The translations under genes and the position numbers were made by a program. From Nereocystis luetkeana (Eukaryota > Sar > Phaeophyceae > Laminariales > Laminariaceae), in contig JARUPZ010000018.1 of the NCBI GenBank assembly GCA_031213475.1, positions 806,001 to 870,000 on the forward strand: DNA of 64,000 bases. Direction: 5' to 3'. The notes beneath the pieces were generated by a model. It saw nothing but the letters and a program-made list of their open reading frames with translations. It was not told the DNA's origin and did not search any database. The first letter of the stretch is position 1. Every line of letters starts with the position of its first letter. This document shows, piece after piece, positions 43,075 to 55,736 of this stretch.

Positions 43075-45097
43075 AAATATTGAATGCATTAGTGAGATGG
43101 CTGGATTGAGTAAAATCATCCCACCGCTCTTTTCGATGGTTACACAAATTCGACGTTTATCGATACGTTTGATTTCGATGGCGTTTTTTGTTGTTGTCGA
43201 GTATCAGGGTAGAAAGTACGGTAATGCCAGAGGGGACGGAGGGTAGAACTCGTTCGTTACCATACATCGAGAGATCGATATTTTGAACTTTTTGACACGG
43301 TACCCAACACTAGTACAGCCAGTAGGTAACATAGGAGTAGCAGAAACACCAGCAGCAGTGACTGCGGGCGGACGCGCCCGAAGCAACATAGATGTCGTGC
43401 GTGCGTGTAAGATAGACACTGCTGTTGTGGTACAAGTAGTCAGGCAGAGCACGCGGTTGCTTCGGGTGCGGCTTGCTTGCCCTTTGTCTCTGGGGGCTAC
43501 TGCTTCCTCTGCTGCTTGCTATGCCCGTGGCAGCTGGTGCGCTTGGGCCAGCAGAGCTGTTGGGGTTGATTTTGCACGCGGACTTGTTCGTGATTTTCCC
43601 TTGCGGGGAGGGAGTGGTCGGACGGAAACCTCGACAAATGCGCTCAAGGCATGCCGGTATGTCACCCCTTCCCCCAGCTTCGTCTTGGGCGGCCGTAAGA
43701 CACGTTGTTGACGAGCGCACAAGGGCCTGCACCCTCTTCCGGCCCAATAGGGATTGTGCGCCCGTGCATTTTTGACAAGCGACGGCGGGGTTTGTGTGGC
43801 AGTTGGCGTTTTGAGAAAACGCCTCCTGTTGGTCGGCCGCCCGTCGAGTTTGAACGCTCGTAGTTCACAGGTACGCCGCCACACGGTACATCGTGGGTTT
43901 GACACGGTGGTATCGGGCGCGAACTACTGCGGGAACGTCTTCTACGTACTCCTGAGCAGGACGCAGTGAATGTCCACACGGTGCAAGCGTACGGAGGCGT
44001 CGATACTTTTCGTCCTTGCTGCCTGGGCGGGGGTTACTTCAGCGTTTTGTTTTAAATTTTATTTCCGGAACCGAAACAAATAGGTTTTTCCGGCAACTTA
44101 AGCGACGGCTATTTTCACCCCTTCGGGATTCATGGGGACAAAGTGACGACCAAAAAACAGTTACTGCATCGGCGGCTTGGTTGGGGGCCGACAAAAAGTC
44201 GGTGTCCGAACCAAAATGCAAGGCGTGCAAGAAGTCGTGCCACGCCAGCGAAGCATTATCCTGCTCTTGCTGCTTTTGCTTAGAGCGAAATTTTCTCGTA
44301 GACTGTTGAAATGACCAAACTTATCATTTCCTTCGTTTTCTGTCTCTGGGTCCAAAATAGTTGTGACCAAAACGACCCATTTTGTACGTCCTCAAGTTCT
44401 GCAGTGCGTGATAAGAGAGGCATCGAATGCCTCCTTGGAACGTCTTTCTTTGACGACCAAAATAGACGAGAATAAGCTGGCCAGGGCTCGCAATATAACA
44501 GAGGTGGCCCTCGCCTATCGATAGGCGCCTTGCCTTGAGTCACTGATTTGACCCAAACTCCATACGGATATGACACGAGTGCGCACCATATCATGTTTCC
44601 CTCCAGCCGTATTTGTAGCCTCCATTTTCGTGAGAAATCCCCCTTTTCTCTGTCCTTTGTAAACGCCCGGATTACGAAGCAGACAGCGCTAGGGCGAGCC
44701 ACCCAGCTAGCTACAGTATATCCCAGGAAGACAGCCGGTCATCGGAGCGATAAGAAGAGCCAAGCATCTCCACAGCGACCGGTGTCGCAACAGGCTACAC
44801 CCGGCCCCTCGTGTGTATCATGCACGCATGCCTCGCCTTTTCACTCCTACCCCACGACAAAACACCAACCTAAACCGATATTATGCCAAGGCCAAAGCGA
44901 GAGCTTTTCTTTGTGTTCTTAATAGTACCCAACCGCAAGCTACGCACGCACAAAGCGCCTGACGCCTCTCCCCAGATGCTAATTATTACGCATGGCCTTG
45001 GACAAAGCAGCGGCACGGAACGTATTTCCCTCAATACGCCAATACGTCCAACACGCCTCACGCCTAACGGGCTGTCGCCCAACGCCCTCAAGCGTCA
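43075..45097. other. Convergent intergenic region between the repeat-protein gene and TIM50
   Basis: It holds the 3' UTRs of both genes. I see no conserved coding sequence, no tRNA and no clear transposon; short open frames here lack family features. Confidence 0.5.
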
Positions 45098-48000
45098 TCA
45101 CGCCTTCCCTGCAACTTGCGCCTCTCTCTCCTCCCTCTTGGCCCGCTCCCTGGCCATTCTCTTCTCCATCACCCTCTGGAACATCTCGTTCTTCCTCACG
45201 AACTCCTCCTCCCTCTCCTTTGTGCCCTCGTGGAGGCTCTTCCACAGCCCGCCCTTCTTCTCCTCAGGCACCGGCACCACTCGCGCCGACCGTCCCCCCC
45301 CACCACCTCTCCCGCCCCCTGTAACGGCCGCCGCCGCCGCCGCCATGCCGGCAGAAAGCGTTTCGGGAGCTTCCCCGACGATGTCCTTGCTCGTCAGCAT
45401 GCCGCCCATACCACCGCCGCCGGCGGCGCCGGCCACGATAGGAGCGATCTGGCGCACCAAACCCCCCAGCCCCCGTCCCCTATCCGCCTCTTCCCTCTCC
45501 CGCACGGCGTTGATCTTAGAGCGGAAGTTGCCCACCACGGCGTTGGAATCTTTGCCGACGTGCGGCCGCAGAACGTCGCGGAAGTCGCTGACGCCCTGTA
45601 TGTAACAGGGAACGGCGACGGCGGGGGGGGATTGGGGGGGGGGGGGGAGGGCGGGGCGTCCCAAAAGCGAAAGGGAGGGGGCGGGGGGGGGGAGAGGGAG
45701 GGGGTCAGAATAACGGCGGGGAGGAGGGAGTGCGGGGGGGGGGGGGGTGTACTCGGTAGGAGAGATGTACTCGATCTCATGCATGGCCGTAGTCGTATGG
45801 CCATAGACCCTCGCATCCCTACAATGCCGGGACGGAGCATGTCGGGTTTTCACCGACCAGGCAGACATTGCTTGCACCAAGCGCGAAGCGCCGTGGGGTG
45901 TCCGACGAGTCGCATGAAGGGTGAGCTGCATCCTACTAAGAACCGCTTTTGACGCGGACTTTCTTGCATATGGACGACAGCTTCAATGAGTTGATTTAAT
46001 TTCCGGTGTAGGCATTTCCAGAGACAGCAATGGGAGTACTATGTAACTGCCTCTTGGGTGCCTTACCTTGAACACTACGTGATACGATCATTCCCAATTG
46101 TGCGGAGTAAAGGTTATTTACCTCGCACAAATCATCGAACTCGACAACCAGTTGTGGGCGACCGCCAAAAAAACAAAACAAAAAAAACGGTACTCTGGTT
46201 ATCTAGCTCACGTAGTGAGCGGCATTTTTTACAGTGTCGTTGCCAATCGACACCAACCCAACCTATATAAAATACCTCGCACAAATGATCTAACTCGACA
46301 ACCAGCTGTGGGCGACCGCCAAAACAAAAGAAAAGAAACAAAACGGTACCCTGGTTGTCTAGCTCACGTAGTGAGCGGCATGTTTTACAGTGTCGTTGCC
46401 AACCGACGCAACCCAACCTATGTAAATAGCGTGGGGGTGTACTCGATAGGAGATATGTACTCGATCTTATGCATGGCCGTAGTCGTATGACCATAGACCC
46501 TCGCATCCCTACAATGCCGGGACGGAGCATGTCGGGTTTTCACCGACTAGGCAGACACTGCTTGCACCAGGCGCGAAGCGCCGTGAGGTGTCTGGCGTGG
46601 GGGGGGGGTCTTCATGTCGAGTACGGCCGTGGTCGTATGACCATAGACCCTCGCATCCCTACAATGCCGGGGCGGAGCACGTCGGGTTTTCACCGACCAG
46701 GGAGACATTGCTTGCACCAAGCGCCAAGCGCCGTCAGGTGTTAGGCGAGTCGCATGAGGGGTGAGCTGCATCTTACCTAGAACCGCCTGTGACGCGAACT
46801 TGCAACGGACGACAGATTCGAATTAATTGTTTTTCCTGGTGTGGTCACTTCCAGAGACAGGAATGAGTATACGACGTATCTGCCTCGTGAGTGCCTTCCC
46901 ATACACACTACGTGATACGATCGTCCGCTTCGTGCGGAGTGAAGGCTACCCACCGTGCACAAAATATCTAACGCTACCGCTAGCTATGGTGACCACCAAA
47001 ACAAAAACGGTACCCTGGTTGTCCAGCTCACGCAGTGAGAGGCATGTTGGACAGCGTCACCGCCAACCGACGCCGACCCAACTTATTATTGAAATGGTAT
47101 ATATATACGAGGTATATATACAGGGAGGAGAGCGGGCGTTCCAGAAGCGAAGGGGAGGGGAGGGGGTCAGAATAACGGCGATGAGGAGGAGGGAGGGGGG
47201 GGGTGTACTCGATAGGAGAGATGTACTCGATCTCATGCATGGCCGAAGTCGTGGGGGGGCGTATTCATTTTGTTGCTTGCCTTAGTCATTTGACCGTTGA
47301 CCACGCATCCCTTTTGAGACGAAGCACCGTTCCCATTCCTAATAGAGACACCTCCAACATTTGGGCGCTCATTACGTTGTTTCCATATATAATATTTTTC
47401 CCACTCTTCTCCCGTTCCTGTTTCGCCGTCTGTGGCCACCATCGATCTCCTAGGAAGGCGATCGTTTTCTCGCTGCTACCTAGTGTATCAAACTCCTCCA
47501 CGTCACATTGGTCTAATTCCCTCATCTCTTCTAACACACCTCGTTCCTCCTTGTGCATTTCACATTCTCCTACTATGTTAGTTCTACTCTCTATTGCTTT
47601 GCCACATGGGCACAGCTGTGCATCTTCTTCCTCTCCCTTCCGGCTACTGGTATACCTCTTTCTTCTTTCTGGGCAGGTCCAGGTCACCTACACGGAAATC
47701 GCAGTTTCAGCGTCCCCGTGAAGTCCATTGGGCCGCGCAAATACGTGTGCATTCCTATGCCTTCGCTCAATCCCCCGTATCATCTTTGAGTGTTTCTCCG
47801 AGTTCACCTTGTTTCAAAGCGCTGGCCTTTCCCTTGTTTCTATACTTTCTTCTACTTCTGCCTTGTACCTCCCAGACTTCTCTGCGGACATCGACTCTTC
47901 TTGGTTTCCTCCTATACCCCTCCATACCTTCTCAACTTACGCCATCCCACCTTATTCCAGCTCGCCCTTTCGTTACTTTCTCCAATACAGCTACAGTATG

Positions 48001-51000
48001 TTAACTATGGCTGGGAACCTCTTTTTCGGCATGTTACTCACTTTATATTCCCATTTCAACTTTCTCATGTCTGTATTTTGTCTTGAATGGGTGCATTCCC
48101 AGTTCTGCCCTTACTACCGTATTTCTAGTCGTACTTGAACATCTTGGTGTTTTTTTAGCTGCTGTCATCTCTACTGCTTTCAACTGTTTTACGAGTTTCG
48201 CGTTCCCTTCCCATACTTCTCCTGCATTTTCTAGCTTTGGTACTGTCACATTCATCAGGGTACATCTCTTGATCCTAGTGTCGAGGTGAGAGTCGGTTAG
48301 AATAACCTCCATCTTGCCTGCGTGTGATTTACCCTTTCCTACTACCTGGTACCTGGTATGTGTGTATCCCAAGAGCATTCCTTTGATATCTTTGCGCCAA
48401 GGTACGTATACTGGTCTACGATCGACAATTCATCTTATCCCCACTTCCGACTGGAATTTACCGGGTTCACCTTATCTTCGGTACATACAACTAATGAGCA
48501 ATTCTTGACATTCGCCGTCACCCTCCATTTCCTAGCGTATTCTAGCGCCTTCTCTATTGTTTCTGCAAACCTTCAGGCGTTTCAGATATCCCCACGAAAT
48601 CATCCGCAAACATCAATCCTGACACCGCATCTTCCCCCACCGTGACTCCCTGCCTTGCTGCTTTGACTGCTACTATCAGATCGTTAATACCTGGTACCTG
48701 GTACATATTTGTATCTTGAATAGATGAGGTGACAACATACATCCCAGTGCAACTTCTTGTAAAATATCAATATCAAAGGAGGGGGGGGGGGGGGGGGGGG
48801 GGGTCCAGAAGGGGAGGGGAGAGGATGGGGCGTGGGGTCAGAGGAACGATGTTCCGGAAGAGGAGGGGAGAGTATGAGGCATGGGGTCAGAGAAACGGCG
48901 GGGGGGGGGGGGGTCTTGCTTCCACAAGCGTGCCGTCGGTACCATACTCGTAGACCCACGTACACCAAGAAAATCACGAAGTACGGTGATGACGGCGCTA
49001 TATCTATTTATACGTATACATGAGTTGCAGCATGGCTGCAAAAAAGAAGCAGGAAAACCACAAACGAAAGAAACGGAGAAGAGAAAAAAAACAGCACAGG
49101 CAGCAAGCAAGTACAAGGGCGATCGGCTACGTATGTAGACAGCGGCCCTCGCTCTTATTCCGGAAGATGTGACGGGAGAACGGGAGGGACGTCTGGTAAC
49201 CCTTGTTACCGCTGCCAAAATGATCCCACGAAAAAATCCAAGCAGTCGGCCACTCAACAACACGCAGCCCTTGCAGAAATATGAGATTCGACGAAACCTT
49301 CGATCTCACGGCAGAGGCGTCTTTTTCTAATTATACAAAACTTGGGGTGGGCTTCTAAAAGGGATCAAATCAGGGTGTAAGGCCCCACCTGCGTTGCGAG
49401 AGCCCTGAGGAAGGGGGCCAGGTCGTACAGGACTGTGTCGGCCGTGGGGTCCGAGCCGTCCTCAAGCGAAAACGTCTTCACCTTGATGGCATTTTCCGGC
49501 TGGGGGGGGGGTGGGGGGGGGGAGTGGCGGCGGCAGAGATAGACGGCCGCGGCGGAAAAGGTGCTTGTTTCATCACTCACGATGCGTGTGGTCAGTCAGT
49601 CGTCAGACGTCGTCAGCAGCAACAACGACCGCATCAAGAATAGGGAGGGCAAGGGAACGGGCCACCGACAATCAAACGGTCGATGGCAGCCCCTAACGTC
49701 TGACCGTTAGCCACTGCCTTCAATGAAGGAGAGTATTCCTTGTGCATATATACGTACTGGTACATGTTGTTCTTCGTTTCTTAAGGCCGCAAAACATCAT
49801 CTACATGCACGTACATACCTGGCATGTAGTAGGCACACTTCTTCGCGCAACGAAACACACTGCTGTATCATAGCATCAACGACATGAGTTAGAGAAGCTA
49901 TTAATACTTCGTATGGCGAAATCCTTGACCTCACAGCTGAAGTTTTAAAGTTATGAATATATCGTGCAGAGACGAAAATAGGAACGCGACCAGGGGGTGT
50001 TGAAACCTCGAGAGGACTCGCGGCCGGCTCTTTAGATGGCCACGCGTCAAGCTATCCGGTACAAAATGTTTTCTAACGTAGTCAGTCGATCAGTCCGCCA
50101 CTACTGCAGTACGTCATTTCATACTGGCTCGGCTGTGTGAACGGAAAGAAGAAAGCGGCAAAACTCTTGCTTCTTTTACACAGTGCTATCGCATGATGTT
50201 GAGCCGCCGCTAGCAGCCTAGAGCAGCAGCACGAACAGTAGCACCACCAGCAGCAGCCCTGAACAACCATCCCCGTAAAAAAAACGCCTACAGGCACGGC
50301 GGCCGCCGAACTATCTTGCCTCACCCCGCCCCATCCCACCCCCCCCCCACACACCTGCATCGAAATGCAGTCGGCGTTGTCGTCGACAATGACGACCTGC
50401 TCCAGCGGTCGGTTGAGCGCGGAGAGGTCCTTGACGTGCTTGCCGTCGATGTACCTCGTCCCGTCACGGTAAACCCTCTGGCTCACGGCACCGAGTGGGT
50501 CCATCTTGGTAATCCACTGTAATTAAACACCGAAATCAACGTTGGGTGGGAGCCGGGAGGGTGTCGCGGGGCGGGAGGGGAGGGGGTGTAAGGAAGGGAG
50601 GAAGAAGGCGGCGGCGGCGGCGGCCGTGCCTGTGGCCGCGGCAAGATTAGGGTTGATCAATACACCTCGGCACCTTCGTCCGTTCCCTTGCAAGTTTCTG
50701 GCTCCAAGAAAAAACAGCGTGCGCGGCAGGTAAGCGATGCAGCACACCTGCACTCCCCCCCCCCCCCCCCCCTAACCCACGCCAACTCTATATAACGCCT
50801 ACGCCTCCCCCATCTCCCGTATAGTTGCTGTTGCTACAGAGTGTCGTTCGTGCCAGCTGCCACTTGCCGCGTTGACGAAAAATCTAGAACATGTCACATC
50901 CTATTTGAGCAAAAATAGCACCAAGATACAAGATAACTACGTAGCCCTCCCGCGGCACACACAACCCCTCCCCCCGCCGGCACCCTCCCCTCCTCGCATG

Positions 51001-53750
51001 CGCATACCGACGGAGCAAGCTCCTCCTTTCACCCCCCATCAAAAACGCAAGGACACGCTCGCGGGGGAGCTCGCACACCTCATCGGCCAGCCCGCCCAGG
51101 CTGTCGGTGAACACAACGATCTCGTACAGCTGGGCCATCTCTTTCAGAAAGTTATCCAAGCCCGGCCGCTTGGCAACCCTCCACCTGCATAGCATGGTAC
51201 GTATCATACCGGGACGAAAGAGACCCAACAACAACGACCACAACGACAACAACAACAACAACAACAACCACAACCAAATGGCGTGCCAAGCGGAGAGGGA
51301 AGGGGGGAGGAACAGGAAGAGGGAGTGGGGGGGAGCGGGGGCGGAGACCTAAGGGTGGGCCGGCCAGGAAGACGAAAGGAAGGGGCAAGGCCTGGGCGGC
51401 GGGCGTCACCACCCCCAACCCCCAACCAATTATGCACATTTCGGGCAAAGATCACGATCTTCAGCAGCAGCAGTAGTAGATAATCCTCCTTTTTCCGATA
51501 TTATATGATTGTCCTTGAGAGCCAAAACATAACAGACCCCACCTGACAAATACGAGCGCAAGAAAACATGCCATATGCAAATATCCCACCCGTGAGCATG
51601 ATCTACATACAGCAGTAGATCGTGCAGATTGTACAGATCAGGGATATATCTGCCGCGAAATATCTTCTAAAAAAATATGGAGATCTGACCTCTTCGATGT
51701 GTGCAATCATACAATAAACGCGGGGATGTTGCATGCACGAGGAACAAAACATATACCAGATATATCTTTGTGCGTACTGCGCGATCTATACACCGGTGTC
51801 ACGACGTAGGCGGGAAAATATCCATAAACACGTGGAGGCGTTACGGTAGTGAGATGTTAATAGCAGAACACACCTCGCGACACGTAGCACTTAGTTTTTG
51901 GCTCGGATTTTTTTGCACGAAATGTGTGATGATTTTTATCGTCTTCTTAAACTGGGATATAAAGTGTTGGACACACCCTGCCTCACATATAAAAAAAATG
52001 TGAGCCTGGCCCCTATTACACCTAGTACAGCAGTATCAAGAGTTTGCTTTGTATGTACGGCTGTACGGAGATTTCGGTTTTACATTACGTGACGAGGGAT
52101 TACTGTGCTGATTGGCTTGCCCCAGGATGAATCCCCGAGTGGGTGGCTTGTCCTGCGGGGCAATGATGATGGCAGTACGACACGACTCGGGTTTATGATA
52201 GCATCGTAGACTCGAGTCGAGCCGAATAATCATCATCGACTGCCGACCGTCTCGAAGGGCTAGCCCCCCAGCTGGGGATTTATCTGAAGACAGGCCACTC
52301 GGCACAGCAATCCCTCGTCACGTGATATAAAACCCCAAATCTCCGTAGACCAGTATCAACCACCGCAGTATCACAACCAAGTGTTGCGTACTGTCGCATA
52401 CTATAAATGCTAACACAAGTCTGTGTCGTAGCGGTTCTCGTCTGCCCGTGCGAGAGGACCTCACTAGCGGAAGCATCTCTTCTACTAACAGAGAGGATAC
52501 AAACAACACCGCAGGCTTGGTCAAAACGCGCCCTACCCTGACCCTAGCATCCCACCGCACGCGACAACGCCCGCCCGCCCGCCCGCCCGCCCGACTCTAC
52601 GACAGCGGACACAGGAACATGAAAAAAACAACAACCCGGCGGAAACAAACACGCGCGCGCAAAGAAAAAAGGTTTCGCTTCTTCACTCCAACGGTATCGC
52701 CCATGTCGCCTATCGTACTGATGTATGTACGGAAAGGGCTAAAGGTGTTGATTGTACTCGGTGCGCGCGTGATGACGTTGTCACGGCCCGGGGGATACGC
52801 GAAGGCAACCGACGTATTTCTCCGTAGGTCGGTGGGTCGGTCTGTTCGTCGGTCGGTCTGCCTGTCCGTCTGTCGGTCTGACGGCCGGTTGGCCCTCACC
52901 CTTTCTTGTGGGTGTAGGTGATACCCAGCAGCGTGCCCTCCAGGTCAAGCACCAGAGTCGGCGGCGGTATAGCCCCTGGCGGCACCGGACAGTCCAGCAG
53001 GAGCTTGTCCTTCACCGGGCTCGAGTACTGTTTTTGGCAACCCAGACAGGAAAGGCGGCCGGTGCACGGGGGGGGGGGGGGGGAGGGGGGGGGGGTGCAT
53101 GCATGACATGCATGGCCCAAGTGTGGGGGGGGCAACACGCCGTTTCCCACCGTCCGGGACAAAACCAACACGGACGTGTGGAGCGGCGGGACGACGGAGT
53201 GGGTCCGGGCGGAGCAAAGCAACGAGTGCTGGAAACGAAAACAATCATCATCGTTAAAAGTAAGAAAACGACATCGAGACACACTCATAGGCGCACGAAA
53301 ACGAGCCGATCCCGCCACACAACCGTCGGGGATAGATAAACCAACCAAACTTACAAATCTACCACCACGGAAAAATTCGGCTCTCACCAGAGAGTACTTG
53401 CTCATCACCCAGACGGCGAAGTGATCAATGGGGCTGTCGTCCAGCAGCTTTCGCACTTCGTCGGGCTTCAGCTGCCACGCGATCCCCAACACGGCCAAAC
53501 CCGCCGCCGACGCCCCAAGAATTTTCGTGCCCCACCCCCAGCTGGCTCGTCCTCCCTGCGACGCCCCCCCCGCGCCCCCCGTCCCTGCCACCGCCGCGCC
53601 TCTTCCTGCCGCCCCCGCCCCTCCTCCCCCCGCCCGCGCCGCCGCTGCCGCCGCTGAAGGCACCGCCCCCGGCACCGCGGCCGCCGCAGCCGCCGCCCTG
53701 TTCGCTGACGTGGTTGCGCTTTCCTTTCGCGCCTTCCGCGCCGCTAGCAT
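45098..53750 (-). CDS. TIM50: TIM50, presequence receptor of the mitochondrial TIM23 translocase
   Basis: TIM50 sits in the inner membrane and hands presequences from the outer-membrane TOM complex to TIM23. Exons: 53388-53750 (5' limit uncertain), 52900-53027, 51079-51184, 50355-50516, 49389-49499, 45098-45595; at least 455 residues, all phases consistent. Exon 1 has Arg-rich sequence, then a Gly-rich TM segment (TKILGASAAGLAVLGIAWQL). The FCP1/NIF-like domain follows: TLVLDLEGTLL, GWRVAKRPGLDNFLKEMAQL, YEIVVFTDS, KMDPLGAVSQRVYRDGTRY, GKHVKDLSALNRPLEQVVIV, PENAIKVKTF, DLAPFLRALATQ. The phosphatase motif is degenerate (DLEGT), normal for this non-catalytic family. The last exon adds about 130 residues after the conserved end, finishing in a charged helix (FQRVMEKRMARERAKREERE). 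The frame stays open upstream of 53750 to about 54070 without another ATG, so a separate start exon is likely. Confidence 0.93.
45735..46275 (-). mobile_element. Poly(C)-tailed retroposon, long copy
   Basis: Antisense copy beginning with a G-run (45734-45747) and TGTACTCGGTAGGAGAGATG. It extends through the AAACCTATATAAAAT-like 5' region. It lies just upstream of TIM50's last exon in a 3.8-kb intron. Confidence 0.8.
46276..47090 (-). repeat. Cluster of nested and truncated poly(C)-tailed retroposon pieces
   Basis: At least three pieces in the same orientation: a 5' fragment (about 46276-46435), a 3' fragment (46436-46600) and a longer copy (46605-47090) starting at a short G-run. Together with the copy at 45735 they form a head-to-tail array. 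Confidence 0.7.
47194..47252 (-). repeat. 3' fragment of poly(C)-tailed retroposon abutting the LINE
   Basis: G-run, TGTACTCGATAGGAGAGATG and CATGCATGGCCGAAGTCGTG, then directly the poly-G of the LINE 3' end. Confidence 0.7.
47255..48742 (-). mobile_element. Degraded LINE (non-LTR retrotransposon): reverse-transcriptase and C-terminal remnants
   Basis: On the minus strand the reverse-transcriptase palm motif SGLMFADDFVGISETPEGLQ lies near 48560-48625, followed by thumb-like sequence (KMEVILTDSHLDTRIKRCTL, near 48300) and a C-terminal Cys/His segment (LCPCGKAIESRTNIVGECEMH region, near 47590). The frame changes between pieces and upstream domains are missing, so it is a dead copy. The 3' end is followed by a short C-run (G on the plus strand, about 47251-47258), abutting a fragment of the 540-bp retroposon. 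Confidence 0.8.
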
Positions 53751-54070
53751 TTCGCTTTTGGTGAAGCCACCACCACCGCCACCGGCGCTGCGGGCGCCTC
53801 CGATACCCGCTGGTGGAGCAACGGGTGCTACGCCGCCCCCGCCCCCGCTCCCCCCCGCCCCACCGCCACGGCCACCATGTGTCGCCGCTGCTAGCGGTGA
53901 CCCCCCCCCCGCGGTTTGCCTCGGTGGGCCTTTCCGCCCTGCTGCCTTCTTCGCGAGAAAGCGGCGTTGGGCCGTCGCCCTGCACGCGGAGCTTGGGGGG
54001 GAGAGGAGGTTCGATTCGATTCCCGATGGATGATTGCCCCAAATAGGTGTGTGATGTGGTGAGTATTTTT

Positions 54071-55736
54071 TTTAGAGCGAGGGAGGCGGTATGGGGAGCA
54101 GGGGGGGGGGGGGGGGGGGGAGCCGAACGAGGTACGATTAAGAAGCGCTTCACTTGAGTTATCGAAGTGTAACTAGCAGGTACTCAGTACGGGTACGTAC
54201 TGGCACCGTTAGTTTTTTCACAGTTTCGCGGAATGAGCGTGGGAAGGTGAACATTTTGGTGTTTGCTACACGCGGCTCAAGGGCATGCTGGCGAATTGCG
54301 ATTGCACCATTGCCGATTGCCAAGGTCAAGGTGGGAAACGGGAACGGGGTTCTCCCGGGGGATCGAGAAACATAAATCGAATTGCTAAATTCCTACCAGG
54401 AGGGGGGGATGGGAACGTACGCATTATCCATGGAGTATGTTGCCTGGTACGCGCATAAAAGTGGGGACACCTTTCACGTCTGCGTATGATACGAGTACTA
54501 TAAAGATACTTATGCACGGGGAAACCGCACGCTGCCAAACCAGCGAATCCAGACGGAAGAGAGCCGGGAGCCTTAGCCGTGCCGTGGGGTGTACCATGTA
54601 CCTGGTATTGCCTACCAGGTATGTGTTGCTTCAGACACGGCACAGCAGCGAACACGTACCCAATCCCTTACCGGGTACGACCTGGTATATTCGTATTCTC
54701 GATGCTGACGAACTCCTACTGCTGTCGTACGTACTGCTGTCTGTAGCTTAGGAATCAGAGTCTTCCCCCGCATGATGCACCTCCAACTTAGCGGTGGGAG
54801 CTATGCTGCTGCTCATGAGTGCAAAGTTTAATTCTAGGAGGTTCAGCTTTATGGTGAGTGACCAAAGGTATTCGTACCAGACAGCAGCAGCAGCAGTGCC
54901 GGGATTCTGAGAGGAAGGTTTGCCCACACCAGAGCACACTGCTGAAGACAACAACCCAACCACAAAAGTGCTGTACCAAGGTATCATTCTTTGGGCACGA
55001 TTGACCGCTTTCGCAAATTGCGGAACCGCTGTCGAATGTTATTCCTGACCCGAAGTGCCTCAACGCACAAAGGTAAGCGAATGTCATTCGGAAAGGCATG
55101 CAGATGGCCTCATAAAGCACTCCTGCTGATGCATTGTAACGGACTGCTGAGCTGTTGCTGCTGCTGTCTGCTATTGGACAGCAATCAGTCGCGGAACAGA
55201 GGTGGTTTGGAAGCGCCCAGTCACTCGTGGTTGAGTTTGCGAGTCCTTCAGATTGCGAATAAAAGACTTATATCACCTTGGTGCAAGCGAGGCCACGCGT
55301 CCGAGAAGCATAGCAACCACGAGTCCGCTTCAGACTGGGTGTTCCTGTGGGCTTGTTGGTCGTGTCCCGCACGTCTGTTTTCTGTGTTCCAACCCCGTTG
55401 CTTGTGTTGAAAACGCCATCCAAGTAATAAAACCTCTCAAGGGTAATTGGTAATCCCTTCACGATCTCAGGTGTCCCGGAGTTTTCTGTACAGGGTGGAG
55501 TTTCCGTCGGATTTTACTCCGGAATAGCGCATTACGTCGGTAATGGCCAGCTGAGTCGATTGCAATGATGTACAAAAAAAAAAACAACATTATAGGGGTG
55601 GTTTTCCAGGAAAAACAGTGCGGCGCAATCAGTTTCACCATCTTGCAAGCCTCGGACAAGTCTGTACACCGCGGCAATCGAACCAGCAGGGTCGAGTTAG
55701 GGGGGTTAGGCACAGTTTGCTTGGGGCTCCGACACG
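54071..55736. other. Intergenic region between TIM50 and the transposon
   Basis: It includes a poly-G run near 54100-54120 and several TACCTGGTA-type words near 54600. A TIM50 start exon could be here but I could not identify one. A minus-strand frame at 54748-54987 is open but has no recognisable feature. Confidence 0.5.

Noticed and set aside
54748-54987. 79-residue minus-strand frame starting MIPWYSTFVVGLL
   Set aside because: It has a hydrophobic start but no splice link to TIM50 in frame and no family resemblance.
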